Shown piece by piece: positions 54,499 to 63,822 of a DNA stretch of 64,000 nt. Source of the stretch: Pseudomonadota bacterium (lineage in GTDB: Bacteria; Pseudomonadota; Gammaproteobacteria; Steroidobacterales; SZUA-146); contig JBCCHD010000021.1 in assembly GCA_039028935.1 (NCBI GenBank), positions 1 through 64,000 of the forward strand, written 5' to 3'. The notes below the pieces were generated by a model, which was not told the DNA's origin, did not search any database, and saw only the letters and a program-made list of their open reading frames with translations. The first letter of the stretch is position 1. Each line of letters starts with the position of its first letter. The position numbers were made by a program, and so were the translations under genes.

Positions 54499-56091
54499 TT
54501 ACATAAGGCCGCGGGTGAAATAGTCGGCCAGATAGTCATCGAATGACAGGGTGTCTGCCGCTCGCACTTCTTCGGCCTTGGCGAGGGATTCGCGTGCCAA
54601 TTCCGCTAAATTCTCAGCCGTTTCGGGGTGGGTGAACTCGGCCTCTTCAAATTCCTTAGCGACCATCTGAGCCCGCGCCAAACCAAATTCGTTATACGTC
54701 AACGAACCCTTACTGAGTGCCTCGAGCACGCGGGCTGACGGAGCCATTCTGACGTCCTCGATTACCGCTTGCTGATGGCGAACGGCTTTTGCATAGCGAT
54801 TATCGGCAGACCCTTCGTCAAGAATTCGAGCCAACGTGACGAGCTGATCACATACTTGGCTGGCCCAGTCTGACAGTGCGATGTTGCGGCCGTCACGACA
54901 CAATTCGAGCCCTGGTTTGCGACCGTAAGCGGCCACCGCGTTGTCATTGTTGGCGATATCGACCTGCTCCGAGGCACTGATCGCCGGACTACTCGTAAAC
55001 ACACAGTGCAACAATAGGCACTCGACAAAATCGAGCTCGATCTGATTAACTCCCACCGCACTGAATGGATCGAGATCCAACGCCCGAATCTCCACATACT
55101 CCACACCACGCCGGCGCAAGGCAGCGGTGGGTTCTTCACCACTTTTGGCCACGCGCTTAGGCCTCACAACGCTGTAATATTCGTTGGCAATCTGCAGGAT
55201 GTTGGTCGAAAGCTGAATGCGCTTATCACCATCAAACAATCCTCGTTGCTCGTAATCGGGATAGGGTGTGGAAATGGCGCGGGTCAATCCGGCCACGTAT
55301 TCATCAAGACTGTTCACGGAGATATTCAGACTAGCCTGGGCATGGTTGTTGTACCCGATATCGCTCATGCGCAGCGACGTCGCGTACTCTCCGGCCGCCG
55401 TGTTGCCTGGAAAGTCCGCCAGCCCGGTTTCCGCACCTTGAAAAAATGACTTGCAGACTGCTGGTGAGCTGCCAAACAAGTACAATATCAACCACGATAA
55501 GCGTCGGAAATTCCGAATCAACGCAAAGTAGCCCGCCGACTGAAAATTCTGTGATGTCTGGCTCGAGCAAATATCGCTGCCCACTAGCGGACAGAGCGCA
55601 TCCCAAACGGGTTTAGGCAGCGAGTAGTTAAAATGCACACCGGAAATGGTTTGCATAATTCGTCCATAGCGGTGCCCTAACCCACGACGATAAATGGTCT
55701 TCATGCGGCCCACGTTCGAGTCCCCGTAGCGCGCCAGCGGCACATCGCTGTGACGCGAAAACCCGCAAGGCATGCTGCACGGCCAAAGCGTTTCACCCGG
55801 TATATGACGGTAGGTGTAGCGATGCAGATCGTACAGAAAGCGAATTGCCTCCTCGTTAGTGGGCACGGCCGGCGTCACAAACTCAAGCAGGCTCTCGGCA
55901 TAGTCGGTCGTTATAAAGGGGTGCGTCAGCGCCGCGCCCAACGCCGTCGGGTGCGGCGTTTGAGAGAGCGCGCCCGAGAGCGCATCAACGCGTAGCGATT
56001 CCTTCTCGACACCACGCTTGCCCTGCTGAATGATCGTGGGGCCATGCCGGTCAATCAGTCGAAAAAGCAGGTCATTAGGAATCTGATACAT
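54499..56091 (-). CDS. gshA: glutamate-cysteine ligase, gamma-proteobacterial type
   Basis: 530 residues, the normal size for this class. Landmarks are RGVEKESLRVD, ITTDYAESLLEFVTP, YGRIMQTISGVHFNYS, DIGYNNHAQASLNISVNSL and VEYVEIRALDLDPFSAVGV. It makes gamma-glutamylcysteine from glutamate, cysteine and ATP, the first step of glutathione synthesis. It is monocistronic here; gshB is not in the window. The divergent gene on the right is a degenerate GGDEF protein. Confidence 0.96.
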   Translation of the reverse strand: MYQIPNDLLFRLIDRHGPTIIQQGKRGVEKESLRVDALSGALSQTPHPTALGAALTHPFITTDYAESLLEFVTPAVPTNEEAIRFLYDLHRYTYRHIPGETLWPCSMPCGFSRHSDVPLARYGDSNVGRMKTIYRRGLGHRYGRIMQTISGVHFNYSLPKPVWDALCPLVGSDICSSQTSQNFQSAGYFALIRNFRRLSWLILYLFGSSPAVCKSFFQGAETGLADFPGNTAAGEYATSLRMSDIGYNNHAQASLNISVNSLDEYVAGLTRAISTPYPDYEQRGLFDGDKRIQLSTNILQIANEYYSVVRPKRVAKSGEEPTAALRRRGVEYVEIRALDLDPFSAVGVNQIELDFVECLLLHCVFTSSPAISASEQVDIANNDNAVAAYGRKPGLELCRDGRNIALSDWASQVCDQLVTLARILDEGSADNRYAKAVRHQQAVIEDVRMAPSARVLEALSKGSLTYNEFGLARAQMVAKEFEEAEFTHPETAENLAELARESLAKAEEVRAADTLSFDDYLADYFTRGLM

Positions 56092-56221
56092 CGATATACC
56101 TTGTGATCAGAACGAGCTCGGCGATGGGCTTTCTGCCGCTTGCCACGGCTCAGAAATGTACGTCAATTGCGCAAAAACCTTGAACCAGGTCTCTGTTTAT
56201 AGAGGGTTTTCAGATTATGGT

Positions 56222-57139
56222 ATGAGTCTACTCGATTTTCGCTTCGGACGTACAACTGTGATCGCTTCCTTCCTCCGACCTGCCGTGCTCGTTTTGGCCG
56301 TTGCCGTGTCACCGGCGGCATCAGCCGCTGATCCCACGTTGCTCACCTACGCCGCCCCCGGCTTTATTTTGGCTGCTGTTGCGCTCGTGGGTTGGTTGGT
56401 CGCCAATGGCCGTCTTAGGACCAGCCAGGATCAGCACAACGACATGTCTACCCGTCTGGCCGCGAGCGAAAAAACCGTGGCGCAACTCCAGGCCATTCGC
56501 GCTGAGCTAACCGAAAACCTCAATATGGCCAAGGCCGAGTCGGTGGCGAACGACCAGCGCCGACGGGAGGTGTCGAATATGCTGGCTGCGCTACGCGCTC
56601 AGGTGGAGAAGGTGGCGCGTGTTGACGGGCTGACAGGCGTCGCCAACCGTCAACAGTTTGATATCAGCCTGACCGACGAGATTAAGCGCTGCGTCCGCGA
56701 GCACAAAGACATCAGCTTATTGCTCGTGGAAGTGGATAGTTTTGTGGACTTTCGCGATATCAGCGGCGAAGAGAAATCGGAATTCGCGTTGCAGCGAATC
56801 GCGTCATCAATCTCCGAATCCTTTCGGCGAGCCGGTGACCTGGTGGCTCGCATTGGTGAATTTAAGTTTGCGGTGCTTTTGCCAGGCGCTAACAACGACA
56901 CGGCCGCACGATTTGCCGAAAAAATGCGCAAGTCGATTTACGCTGAAGCCATTCCGTTTCCGCAGTCAGAAATCGCCGATCGTATTACGGTCAGTGTCGG
57001 GCTTGCCTCGTTGCCTCCGGTACGACTGCACAAACCGCAGATAGCCATCGGTATCGCTGAAAACGCGTTACGCGAAGCGCAGAACAACGGTCACAACCAA
57101 GTCGCGAGTGGCGATGAATCGGTCATGCACGCCGTATAA
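56222..57139 (+). CDS. membrane-bound GGDEF-domain protein with degenerate active site
   Basis: 305 residues from the ATG at 56222; a longer frame starts at 56156. It has a hydrophobic N-terminus (signal-like, ~20-37), a second hydrophobic segment (YAAPGFILAAVALVGWLVANG), then a coiled coil (~65-125). The GGDEF domain begins RVDGLTGVANRQQFD. The active site reads GEFKF (residues 212-216) where GGDEF is expected, so cyclase activity is unlikely. It may act as a c-di-GMP or GTP sensor or be vestigial. The divergent neighbour is gshA. Confidence 0.78.
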   Translation: MSLLDFRFGRTTVIASFLRPAVLVLAVAVSPAASAADPTLLTYAAPGFILAAVALVGWLVANGRLRTSQDQHNDMSTRLAASEKTVAQLQAIRAELTENLNMAKAESVANDQRRREVSNMLAALRAQVEKVARVDGLTGVANRQQFDISLTDEIKRCVREHKDISLLLVEVDSFVDFRDISGEEKSEFALQRIASSISESFRRAGDLVARIGEFKFAVLLPGANNDTAARFAEKMRKSIYAEAIPFPQSEIADRITVSVGLASLPPVRLHKPQIAIGIAENALREAQNNGHNQVASGDESVMHAV

Positions 57140-57248
57140 CGGTGTGCTGCACGGTAACTAACCACGCGATCGATCAGTCTCAGTCGACTCGCAATCCACA
57201 TTCTACGCCCCCGGCCGCACACCACATTGGGTCGTCGCAGGCTACGCC

Positions 57249-57785
57249 CTACTCTGCCAATAACCCGCGGATGGCCTTTTCGATCGCCACGGCTCGCTTA
57301 TCACCTTGGTGAGTTTCGCCAATCCAATAACCGCGTGCTTTGCCCTGTTTGTCGATCAGATAAAACGACGGCCAATACTTATTCCCTAGGGCCTTCCAAT
57401 ACGAAAAATCGTTATCGATCATGATGGGGTGTTTAAGCTTAAACTCCTCAACTTTGATTTCGATGTTTGCGCGCTCTTTCTCATACTCGAATTCTGGACT
57501 GTGCACGCCGATAACGATAAACGGATCAGACGCAAAGGTTTCCTCAAGTGTATTGAGCCATGGAAAGGAGCGATAACAATTCCAGCAAGCAAACGTCCAA
57601 ACATCGACAAGCACTACCTTACCCTTGAGGTCACTAACCGAGAGCGGCTCGGAATTGATCCAGTCCGCGGGTTCGGTATGCGTAAATTCCGGCAACAACG
57701 GAAACGAGGGAGTGCGTTCAGCGTAACAGCCCACTGTCAAGCAGAGCGTTAGCGCGACCAGCAAACGTTTTGATCGATGCAGCAT
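57249..57785 (-). CDS. thioredoxin-like (TlpA/redoxin) lipoprotein
   Basis: 178 residues from the ATG at 57785, which has a GGAGA site. The lipobox LTVGC has Cys20. The thioredoxin fold has a CWNC active site (Cys67-Cys70) in VLVDVWTFACWNCYRSFPWL and a cis-Pro context YWPSFYLIDKQG. It resembles TlpA/DipZ C-terminal-type reductants that act on periplasmic disulfides or resist peroxides. The longer frame to 57896 was rejected because the lipoprotein signal starts at MLHRSK. Confidence 0.82.
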   Translation of the reverse strand: MLHRSKRLLVALTLCLTVGCYAERTPSFPLLPEFTHTEPADWINSEPLSVSDLKGKVVLVDVWTFACWNCYRSFPWLNTLEETFASDPFIVIGVHSPEFEYEKERANIEIKVEEFKLKHPIMIDNDFSYWKALGNKYWPSFYLIDKQGKARGYWIGETHQGDKRAVAIEKAIRGLLAE

Positions 57786-57977
57786 CGTGGTGTTCTCCAA
57801 AGTGGCGATAAGGGAATCGCCAAGCCAAGCATCGGCTTTGAGGCGAGCGCAGGCTCGGTCGATGTGAGACCCAATAATCACAAACCCTACGCACAAACTA
57901 TCACGGGACTATCACGAAGAATCAACGACTCCAACACGATAGGACGCCACCTTGCCGGAAAAGGCGCCACCTGAGCG

Positions 57978-58014
57978 AAAACGCCGCTGCTGTGTGACGC
58001 ACACGGCAGCGGCG
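57978..58014 (-). terminator. probable rho-independent terminator (minus strand)
   Basis: A long GC hairpin, CGCCGCTGC / GCAGCGGCG (57982-58014) with inner GTGTG/CACAC pairing, is followed on the minus strand by a short T4 run. It lies 44 bp after the stop of the gene at 58058. Confidence 0.55.
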
Positions 58015-58057
58015 GAATTGACGATCGCCGCGCCATTCCAGAGCGGCAGTCCGTTAC

Positions 58058-58861
58058 TTAGGGGCGATATCGACGAGAAAAGGAACGGTAAGCGGGCGGC
58101 GCAGGCGCATAGCCACGACGTGCGTAGCGACGATCATCGTCCCACAGTCGGTTACGTTTGCCGTAGCAGCGCGTAATACCTTTCTCGCACAGCGTTTGTC
58201 GCCACTCGTACTTAAATAAATAGGTAGCCGTTGCGCGACGCTCAGGCTCAAAATCAACTTTTCGAGAGCGCGAGTAGCGCTCATCCCCGTAACCGGTGCC
58301 GGGAGCCGACTCATACGTGCCGTGACGTTTGGACTCTGAACGACCGGATCGTTTGCGCGACTCATGGTAGACATCGTCGTCATAGCGATACCGCTCTCTG
58401 AAGACCGCCACGGCGATAACGCCCATCGCTGAATAGTCGCCAAACGCGGCTGAGTACGAATCGATGTCGTCAGTGAAATAAAATTCGTTGATGTGGTTGC
58501 GAGAAGAACGCCAGCCTCGGTAGATTGCGGACTGATAGGGTCCCAATACATACTTTCGTTCTTTGCTATCCAAGTCGGCACGCCGGCCAGAGATTATATT
58601 GCGACCGTCGACTGCGATAACAAACGCGAGTCGTTCGTTGCTGTGATTCGTCACGCGAATTCCATACTGCTGGCCAGGTTCTGCCTGCACATACGCTTTG
58701 TCGCGTTTACGAGAATAGGGATTCGCGTCAAACGTGGGCAACACACGCCCTCGATAGTCAACGATCTCCACACTGATATCATCTTGCCGAATTCGATCAG
58801 CGGAAGCATCAAACAGCACCATCGCTATGACGCCAAGAGTGAGAATTTTGAATGTGTTCAT
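58058..58861 (-). CDS. secreted hypothetical protein
   Basis: 267 residues, preceded by a strong GGAGGAAG site at the ATG at 58861. A signal peptide (MNTFKILTLGVIAMVLFDASA) is followed by a beta-rich domain (ISVEIVDYRGRVLPTF, YGIRVTNHSNERLAFVIAVDGRNIISG, YVLGPYQSAIYRGWRSS). The C-terminal third is very rich in Arg, Tyr and Ser (RYDDDVYHESRKRSGRSESK), low-complexity and basic. Function unknown. A longer frame upstream (to 59176) was rejected. Confidence 0.7.
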   Translation of the reverse strand: MNTFKILTLGVIAMVLFDASADRIRQDDISVEIVDYRGRVLPTFDANPYSRKRDKAYVQAEPGQQYGIRVTNHSNERLAFVIAVDGRNIISGRRADLDSKERKYVLGPYQSAIYRGWRSSRNHINEFYFTDDIDSYSAAFGDYSAMGVIAVAVFRERYRYDDDVYHESRKRSGRSESKRHGTYESAPGTGYGDERYSRSRKVDFEPERRATATYLFKYEWRQTLCEKGITRCYGKRNRLWDDDRRYARRGYAPAPPAYRSFSRRYRP

Positions 58862-59100
58862 CGCGCTTCCTCCACGCATTGTGTCGTACGCTGCCATCAT
58901 GCGCCGCCCTATATGAACCCGTCCTGAACAAAAACAGTAGAAATCTGAATCGTTTATGAACACACCTGGTCGTCTTTCCGTATGGCGAGCAGTTCGGCGC
59001 CACCACGACGAAGAGAAAAGGTCTGATTGACACCACAGAAGAACCGGCGCTTGCCGCCAACTGACAAAAAGTCCGGGTGAATGCGCCGCGAAGAGAATCG

Positions 59101-59673
59101 CTACTGAGTGCCGCCGCGCCGCTTGGCGTTGCGCCACTCCCATGGCGGCCGCCGCTCGGCCGCGGGTTGCCGCCATAGGCCACGATTATGGCGCCGAGCG
59201 TCTTGCTCCGCGTCAAGCAGCGCGGGATCGTTGGTGTATCGGGTGTACACCCAAGCGTAACCCAAACGCACAAGCTGAACATTGATACTCTCGGTGTGAT
59301 ATTCACTGCGCGCCACCGCCACCAGTCGATCGTAACGGTCTTTATCCCGAATGCTGAACGTCAGCGTCGAGCGCTTGACAAGGCGCTCCAACGCCCGGCG
59401 TGCGTCGACGGCGTGAGGCTGATCTTTTTCTGGCGCGTCGATACCGAATAGGCGGATATCAATGTCCCGACCATCCAGACGAATCACAAGACTGTCGCCG
59501 TCTTTCACGTGCAAAACAGTGGCGACAAGTGTGTCCCCGCTTTGTGGTGACGCACTGACCGTTTCGGGGACGGGACTGCAGGCGGAGATCACCATGCCGC
59601 TCAGCCACATCGTGATCAGTAAGAACAAGGCCCGACGATGGGTTGCCGAGGCTATGCGCTTGGTCAACAACAC
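59101..59673 (-). CDS. thermonuclease (SNase-like) family lipoprotein
   Basis: 190 residues from a GTG at 59673, which gives a clean lipoprotein signal (hydrophobic LFLLITMWLSGMVIS then lipobox ISAC, Cys32). The SNase domain shows VLHVKDGDSLVIRLDG, IDIRLFGIDAPEKDQP, SIRDKDRYDRLVA and NVQLVRLGYAWVYTRY, including the Arg and Asp residues expected for calcium-dependent nuclease activity. It is probably anchored in the outer membrane and degrades nucleic acids outside the cytoplasm. A longer frame overlaps the aminotransferase and is not SNase-like. Confidence 0.85.
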   Translation of the reverse strand: MLLTKRIASATHRRALFLLITMWLSGMVISACSPVPETVSASPQSGDTLVATVLHVKDGDSLVIRLDGRDIDIRLFGIDAPEKDQPHAVDARRALERLVKRSTLTFSIRDKDRYDRLVAVARSEYHTESINVQLVRLGYAWVYTRYTNDPALLDAEQDARRHNRGLWRQPAAERRPPWEWRNAKRRGGTQ

Positions 59674-59773
59674 GGTCCAGCGGACGACTCGCGCGTCAAC
59701 GCGGCGGCGCGCCAGCGATTGACCATGCCCGTAACCAGTTTGACGGTGCAACAAGAACAAAACCAATGAGCCC

Positions 59774-60979
59774 TCAACCTTGAAGCTTGGCCACCGCCTC
59801 TTCGATACGATCCATCGCTTTATTAATCGACGCTTCCGATGTCGCCGTGGACAATCTAAAAAAGGGTGAGAGCTCATAAGCACTGCCAGGGACCGCCGCG
59901 ACACCCACGTGATGGAGAAAGTAGTCGACCAGATCCGCGTCGGTGTTGATCAATGTTCCTTCCGGCGTTGTGCGGCCCACTAACGCTGCACAGCCGATGA
60001 AAGCGTAAAATGCCCCTTGCGGTGGGTCGAGCGTGAGTCCGTCAATGCGCCGGACACGTTCGACGATGACATTGCGGCGACGTTCGTACGCGGCGTTGTA
60101 GCGTGCTACTTCTTCCTGCGGTCCGTTGAGTGCGGCGACGGCGGCGGCCTGAGATACCGAACAGGTTCCGGATGTAATTTGGGACTGCACCTTGGTCATG
60201 GCGCGGATCAGCGGCTCAGCACCACCGGCATAGCCAATGCGCCAACCGGTCATCGCATAGGCCTTAGACACACCGTTGACCGTCAGCACACGGTCAGCCA
60301 GTGATGGACAGGCCGACGCGAAGGAATGAAACGAACGGCCGTCGAATAGTATGTGCTCGTATATCTCGTCCGACATGATCAAGACATGGGGGTGTTCAGC
60401 CAACACCTCTCCGAGCGCGACAAGCTGCTCGCGAGAATACACGGCGCCCGCCGGATTGGACGGCGAATTGAGTAACAGCCACCGTGTGTTTGGGGAGATC
60501 GCTTGTCGAAGCGCTTCGGGAGTGAGCCGAAAACCATCGGCCGCGGCACACGGAAGCGCGCGCGCTCGACCGCCCAGTACCGTAACGATACCCTCGTAAA
60601 CACCAAAATAGGGCGCACACAGCAACACGTCTTGCTGCGGCTCTAACGTGGCCATAAAGGCGTTGAATATGACTTGTTTTGCGCCGGTCGATACGATGAT
60701 CTGTTCCGGCTCAAACGTCAAACCGTTGTCGCGCGCAAACTTTTGGCACACCGCATTTCTCAGTTCGATGGTGCCGGCAGTGGGTGTATACCGCGTCTCG
60801 CCGCGCAGCGCCGCTGCGTGCGCCGCCTCAATAATATGTGACGGTGTATCAAAATCCGGTTGCCCAAGGCCCAAGTCGACAATGTCGTGACCGGCTGCTT
60901 TGAGCGCCCGAGCATTCTGGCTGACGACCGCCGCTGCCGAAGTGCTGACGAGACTGAGCCGATTGGCGGCGTAGTTCAT
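59774..60979 (-). CDS. PLP-dependent aminotransferase, aspartate aminotransferase-like (class I, subgroup Ib)
   Basis: 401 residues. Features are IVDLGLGQPDFDTPSHI, TRYTPTAGTIELR, VSTGAKQVIFNAFMA, LLLNSPSNPAGAVYSREQL, MSDEIYEHILFDG and the PLP lysine in VNGVSKAYAMTGWRIGYAGG. It likely interconverts aspartate and oxaloacetate, with possible activity on other amino or keto acids. The start ATG at 60979 matches the family N-terminus (MNYAANRLSLV); the extra 24 codons upstream were rejected. It is divergent from the NSS transporter. Confidence 0.9.
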   Translation of the reverse strand: MNYAANRLSLVSTSAAAVVSQNARALKAAGHDIVDLGLGQPDFDTPSHIIEAAHAAALRGETRYTPTAGTIELRNAVCQKFARDNGLTFEPEQIIVSTGAKQVIFNAFMATLEPQQDVLLCAPYFGVYEGIVTVLGGRARALPCAAADGFRLTPEALRQAISPNTRWLLLNSPSNPAGAVYSREQLVALGEVLAEHPHVLIMSDEIYEHILFDGRSFHSFASACPSLADRVLTVNGVSKAYAMTGWRIGYAGGAEPLIRAMTKVQSQITSGTCSVSQAAAVAALNGPQEEVARYNAAYERRRNVIVERVRRIDGLTLDPPQGAFYAFIGCAALVGRTTPEGTLINTDADLVDYFLHHVGVAAVPGSAYELSPFFRLSTATSEASINKAMDRIEEAVAKLQG

Positions 60980-61249
60980 AGTATGGTCAATCCAAATAGG
61001 CGTGAGAGTAGGATTACAATTTGACGAATCATCCGATGCACCCCGAAACAACGCAGTGGGTCAACCGACAGTGAGCAAATCGCGAAGCAGAGTGTAGCAG
61101 CGGCTAATCGAGGATTGCACGGTGTTCAATCTTTCGCCGCTTTGCATCATTTCCAATTTAGTCAATTTCCACCGCATTTTCTTGGTACTATCGGCGCCAA
61201 CTACGCGTGAGCGATCAACTATTAACTACGATTTTGGGGATTCGTTACT

Positions 61250-62602
61250 ATGCCTGCTTCTTTCGATAGCACCACACCACAATGGTCATCCCGCTGGGCG
61301 TTTATTCTTGCCGCAATCGGCAGCTCGGTTGGACTGGGCAACCTTTGGCGCTTTTCTGCGGAGGCCGGTACCAACGGGGGTGGCGCCTTTATCATTATCT
61401 ATCTGCTATGCGTAGTGTTTATCGGCATCCCCGCCATGATGAGTGAGTTTATGGTGGGCCGCGCGGGACAAGCCGGCAGTTCACTCAACAGCGCTCGCGA
61501 CTTAGCGACTCGCAGCAATGTCTCACGTTGGTGGGCGTCTGGTGTTTGGGTCGGCCTGCTCAGCGGCTTTTTGATCGTCAGTTTTTATTGCGTCGTGGCT
61601 GCCTGGGTCATGGCCTATATCCCCAAATTCGTCACCGGTGCGTTTGACGGCCAAACGCCGCTCGAGATCGCTGCCCAATTTGATCAGATGGTGGTGAGTC
61701 CTGCGCAGGTGGCCGGCTGGTTCGTTTTATTCTGTGCCATGGTCATTTGGCTCGTCTCTCGCGGGGTTAATCGCGGTCTCGAGTTGACCTCGAAAATCCT
61801 CATGCCTGCCTTTTTCTTCCTGCTCATTGGTCTGAGTTTGTTCAGCTTGTATTCGGGCACCGAATCCGGTGGCACGGCCAAAGCACTGAGTTTCATGTTC
61901 ACGCCTGACTTTGGCAAAGTGGATGGCGAAATCGCCGTTCGCGCGCTGGGGCAGGCATTCTTCTCAATCGGACTCGGCATGGCCATCATGGTCACGTATG
62001 GGAGCTATCTGCCGCGCTCAGTGAGCATTCCCCGCTCGGCCTGCATCGTGGCGCTGAGTGATACGGTGGTGGCGCTGGCCGCGGGTCTTGCAATCTTTCC
62101 TATCGTATTTCAATACGGACTGGATTTTCAGGCCGGTGCGGGCCTGTTCTTCAAAACGCTGCCGACCGCACTGGTCTCGACACCAGGTGGAAATTTCATC
62201 GGTGCCGCCTTTTTCTGCATGGCCTTCTTTGCCGCACTCACTACGGCCGTCTCATTGCTAGAGCCCACCACCGGTCACATCAGCGAACAGTTCAACATTC
62301 CTAAGTCAAAAGCAGCGTTGATTTGCGGCGCCGGAATGATCCTGCTGGGCGTGGGCAGCGTGATGAGCCTTGAGTTTCTGGATTTCATCGATACGGGCTT
62401 AACGGCACCCATCATGCTGCCGCTGTCGGCGCTGATCATCGTAGTGTTCGTGGGCTGGCGCTTGGACAATGCGATCCTTAATGATCAACTGGATGAGCGC
62501 GATCGCGCTTTGGGTGGCTTCTTGCTGGTATTGGTTAAGTATCTCGCTCCGATTAGTATCGCCACGATCATGATCTACGGCATCATCGATAAATATTTCT
62601 AA
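61250..62602 (+). CDS. neurotransmitter:sodium symporter (NSS/SNF) family transporter
   Basis: 450 residues with about 11-12 transmembrane helices. The NSS signature in helix 1 is AAIGSSVGLGNLWRFSAEAGTNGGGAF, spanning residues ~21-47. ALGQAFFSIGLGMAIMVTYGSY in helix 6 and the GAAFFCMAFFAALTTAVSLLEP segment follow. It is a LeuT-like sodium-coupled importer of amino acids or similar amines; the substrate is unknown. The adjacent divergent aminotransferase hints at an amino acid. A terminator lies ~120 bp downstream. Confidence 0.93.
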   Translation: MPASFDSTTPQWSSRWAFILAAIGSSVGLGNLWRFSAEAGTNGGGAFIIIYLLCVVFIGIPAMMSEFMVGRAGQAGSSLNSARDLATRSNVSRWWASGVWVGLLSGFLIVSFYCVVAAWVMAYIPKFVTGAFDGQTPLEIAAQFDQMVVSPAQVAGWFVLFCAMVIWLVSRGVNRGLELTSKILMPAFFFLLIGLSLFSLYSGTESGGTAKALSFMFTPDFGKVDGEIAVRALGQAFFSIGLGMAIMVTYGSYLPRSVSIPRSACIVALSDTVVALAAGLAIFPIVFQYGLDFQAGAGLFFKTLPTALVSTPGGNFIGAAFFCMAFFAALTTAVSLLEPTTGHISEQFNIPKSKAALICGAGMILLGVGSVMSLEFLDFIDTGLTAPIMLPLSALIIVVFVGWRLDNAILNDQLDERDRALGGFLLVLVKYLAPISIATIMIYGIIDKYF

Positions 62603-62719
62603 ACCGAGCGATCGGGAGCTCAACAACAAGCTGCGATCCCCTTATCTAGACGGACTCCGTATTGGTGCCAGTACGACCGAGTAAGAGAATGTCTGCGCAC
62701 ACGTGATGAGCCAAAATAA

Positions 62720-62758
62720 AACGCCGCAGCCCGTTTGGGTTGCGGCGTTCACTTTTTT
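62720..62758 (+). terminator. rho-independent terminator
   Basis: AACGCCGCA / TGCGGCGTT stem extended by CCC/GGG around a GTTT loop (62720-62749), then a T6 run at 62753-62758. It ends the transporter transcript. Confidence 0.88.
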
Positions 62759-62798
62759 GATCGCCCTACGCTGTGCCATCCGATGGCGGCGCTACGGA

Positions 62799-63062
62799 CT
62801 ATAGACGATCAAATTCCTCCTTCAAATCGTAGTTTCGATCGGTAATGATCTTCTCGAGCACCGCCACACGCGCCTCGAGCTTCTCCAATCGTTCCAGCGA
62901 CACACTGTTTTTGGTGCCCAGACCAAGACCAAGCGGATCATCCTCATCCCCGAGGCCGAGCATATCGGCACCGCTTTTACCCGAGCGGTCCATATACTTT
63001 GTGATGATGGAGGCGACTGCGCCAATCAGCACAATCAAGACAACCATTTCAAATACGTGCAT
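62799..63062 (-). CDS. PspB-like small membrane protein with coiled coil
   Basis: 87 residues. An N-terminal membrane helix (MHVFEMVVLIVLIGAVASIITKYM) is followed by a glycine-rich linker and a C-terminal coiled coil (LERLEKLEARVAVLEKIITD) ending DLKEEFDRL. Size and layout are those of PspB. The ending resembles the C-terminus of the neighbouring PspC (LDREFDEL). It is the last gene of the psp cluster, 60 bp after pspC. Probably an accessory member of the phage-shock membrane complex. Confidence 0.65.
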   Translation of the reverse strand: MHVFEMVVLIVLIGAVASIITKYMDRSGKSGADMLGLGDEDDPLGLGLGTKNSVSLERLEKLEARVAVLEKIITDRNYDLKEEFDRL

Positions 63063-63122
63063 TACAACTCCTTAAAAAGTGCCCAGTGTCTGGATACGTC
63101 AAATCGGTAACGTTGGCGCTCG

Positions 63123-63518
63123 CTAGCTATCGCGTAGCTCGTCAAACTCGCGATCCAGATCAAATCGCGACGACGTCACATAGCGTTCCATTTTCTGAAG
63201 TCGCTTATCAATGTTCTTAAAGCGATAACTGATTTTGGAAAAAGTTTCCTCCGGCGATTTTCTCAAAGAGCGCACAAATCGCTCTTCGACCGGATCTTCA
63301 TACGCATTGTGAGGCATGGGTTGTAACATCAAAGCAGCCGCGGCGTAGGCAATCAAGCCCAATGGCATCGTCATCAGAATGGCGATCAGCCCTAATACCC
63401 GCGTGGCTCCGACCGAAAAGTTCATGTAGTCGGCGATGCCCGAAAACACACCCGCGATGCGGCGGTTACGCGTATTTCGATACAGTCGTCGTGGACGGAA
63501 CTCATCATGGTCGTACAT
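63123..63518 (-). CDS. pspC: phage shock protein C-like membrane protein (with C-terminal helix)
   Basis: 131 residues. The PspC domain at about 9-68 has RLYRNTRNRRIAGVFSGIADYMN and a membrane segment VLGLIAILMTMPLGLIAYAAAALMLQP. The C-terminal cytoplasmic helix RLQKMERYVTSSRFDLDREFDEL corresponds to the RIERYVTS-type ending of E. coli PspC. PspC senses inner-membrane or secretin stress with PspB and releases PspF/PspA control. The gene starts 5 bp after the preceding PspC-domain gene. Confidence 0.88.
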   Translation of the reverse strand: MYDHDEFRPRRLYRNTRNRRIAGVFSGIADYMNFSVGATRVLGLIAILMTMPLGLIAYAAAALMLQPMPHNAYEDPVEERFVRSLRKSPEETFSKISYRFKNIDKRLQKMERYVTSSRFDLDREFDELRDS

Positions 63519-63523
63519 GCAAA

Positions 63524-63805
63524 TTATCCTCTGTCTGATGGGTAACGTGAATAGCCGTAATTACGGCCGTAGTCACGGCGGCTTGCCGCGCTCCAGAAAC
63601 GTCGCTCGCGACGACTATCTAAGTGCAGCGGACGATCTCGAAGCAAAAAGCCTGCGACGAAGTAAGCCAGCAGTGTTGCCCCCGTGAAAATCAACAACGA
63701 GACAAACGCGACAATACGGACACCGGTGCGGCTTAGGTCAAGGCGATGTGCCAAACCTGCACATACTCCCATGACGACTCCGTTTTCACTATCTCGATAC
63801 AGCAT
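63524..63805 (-). CDS. PspC-domain membrane protein (second copy)
   Basis: 93 residues from the ATG at 63805, which has a strong GGAGGG site. The short PspC domain has MLYRDSENGVVMGVCAGLAHRL and a membrane helix AFVSLLIFTGATLLAYFVAGFLL. A basic, Arg/Tyr-rich tail (RRDYGRNYGYSRY) replaces the coiled-coil helix. It lies between pspB and the longer pspC with spacings of 17 and 5 bp, clearly one operon. Confidence 0.82.
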   Translation of the reverse strand: MLYRDSENGVVMGVCAGLAHRLDLSRTGVRIVAFVSLLIFTGATLLAYFVAGFLLRDRPLHLDSRRERRFWSAASRRDYGRNYGYSRYPSDRG

Positions 63806-63822
63806 TTCGGCCCTCCAGGCGA

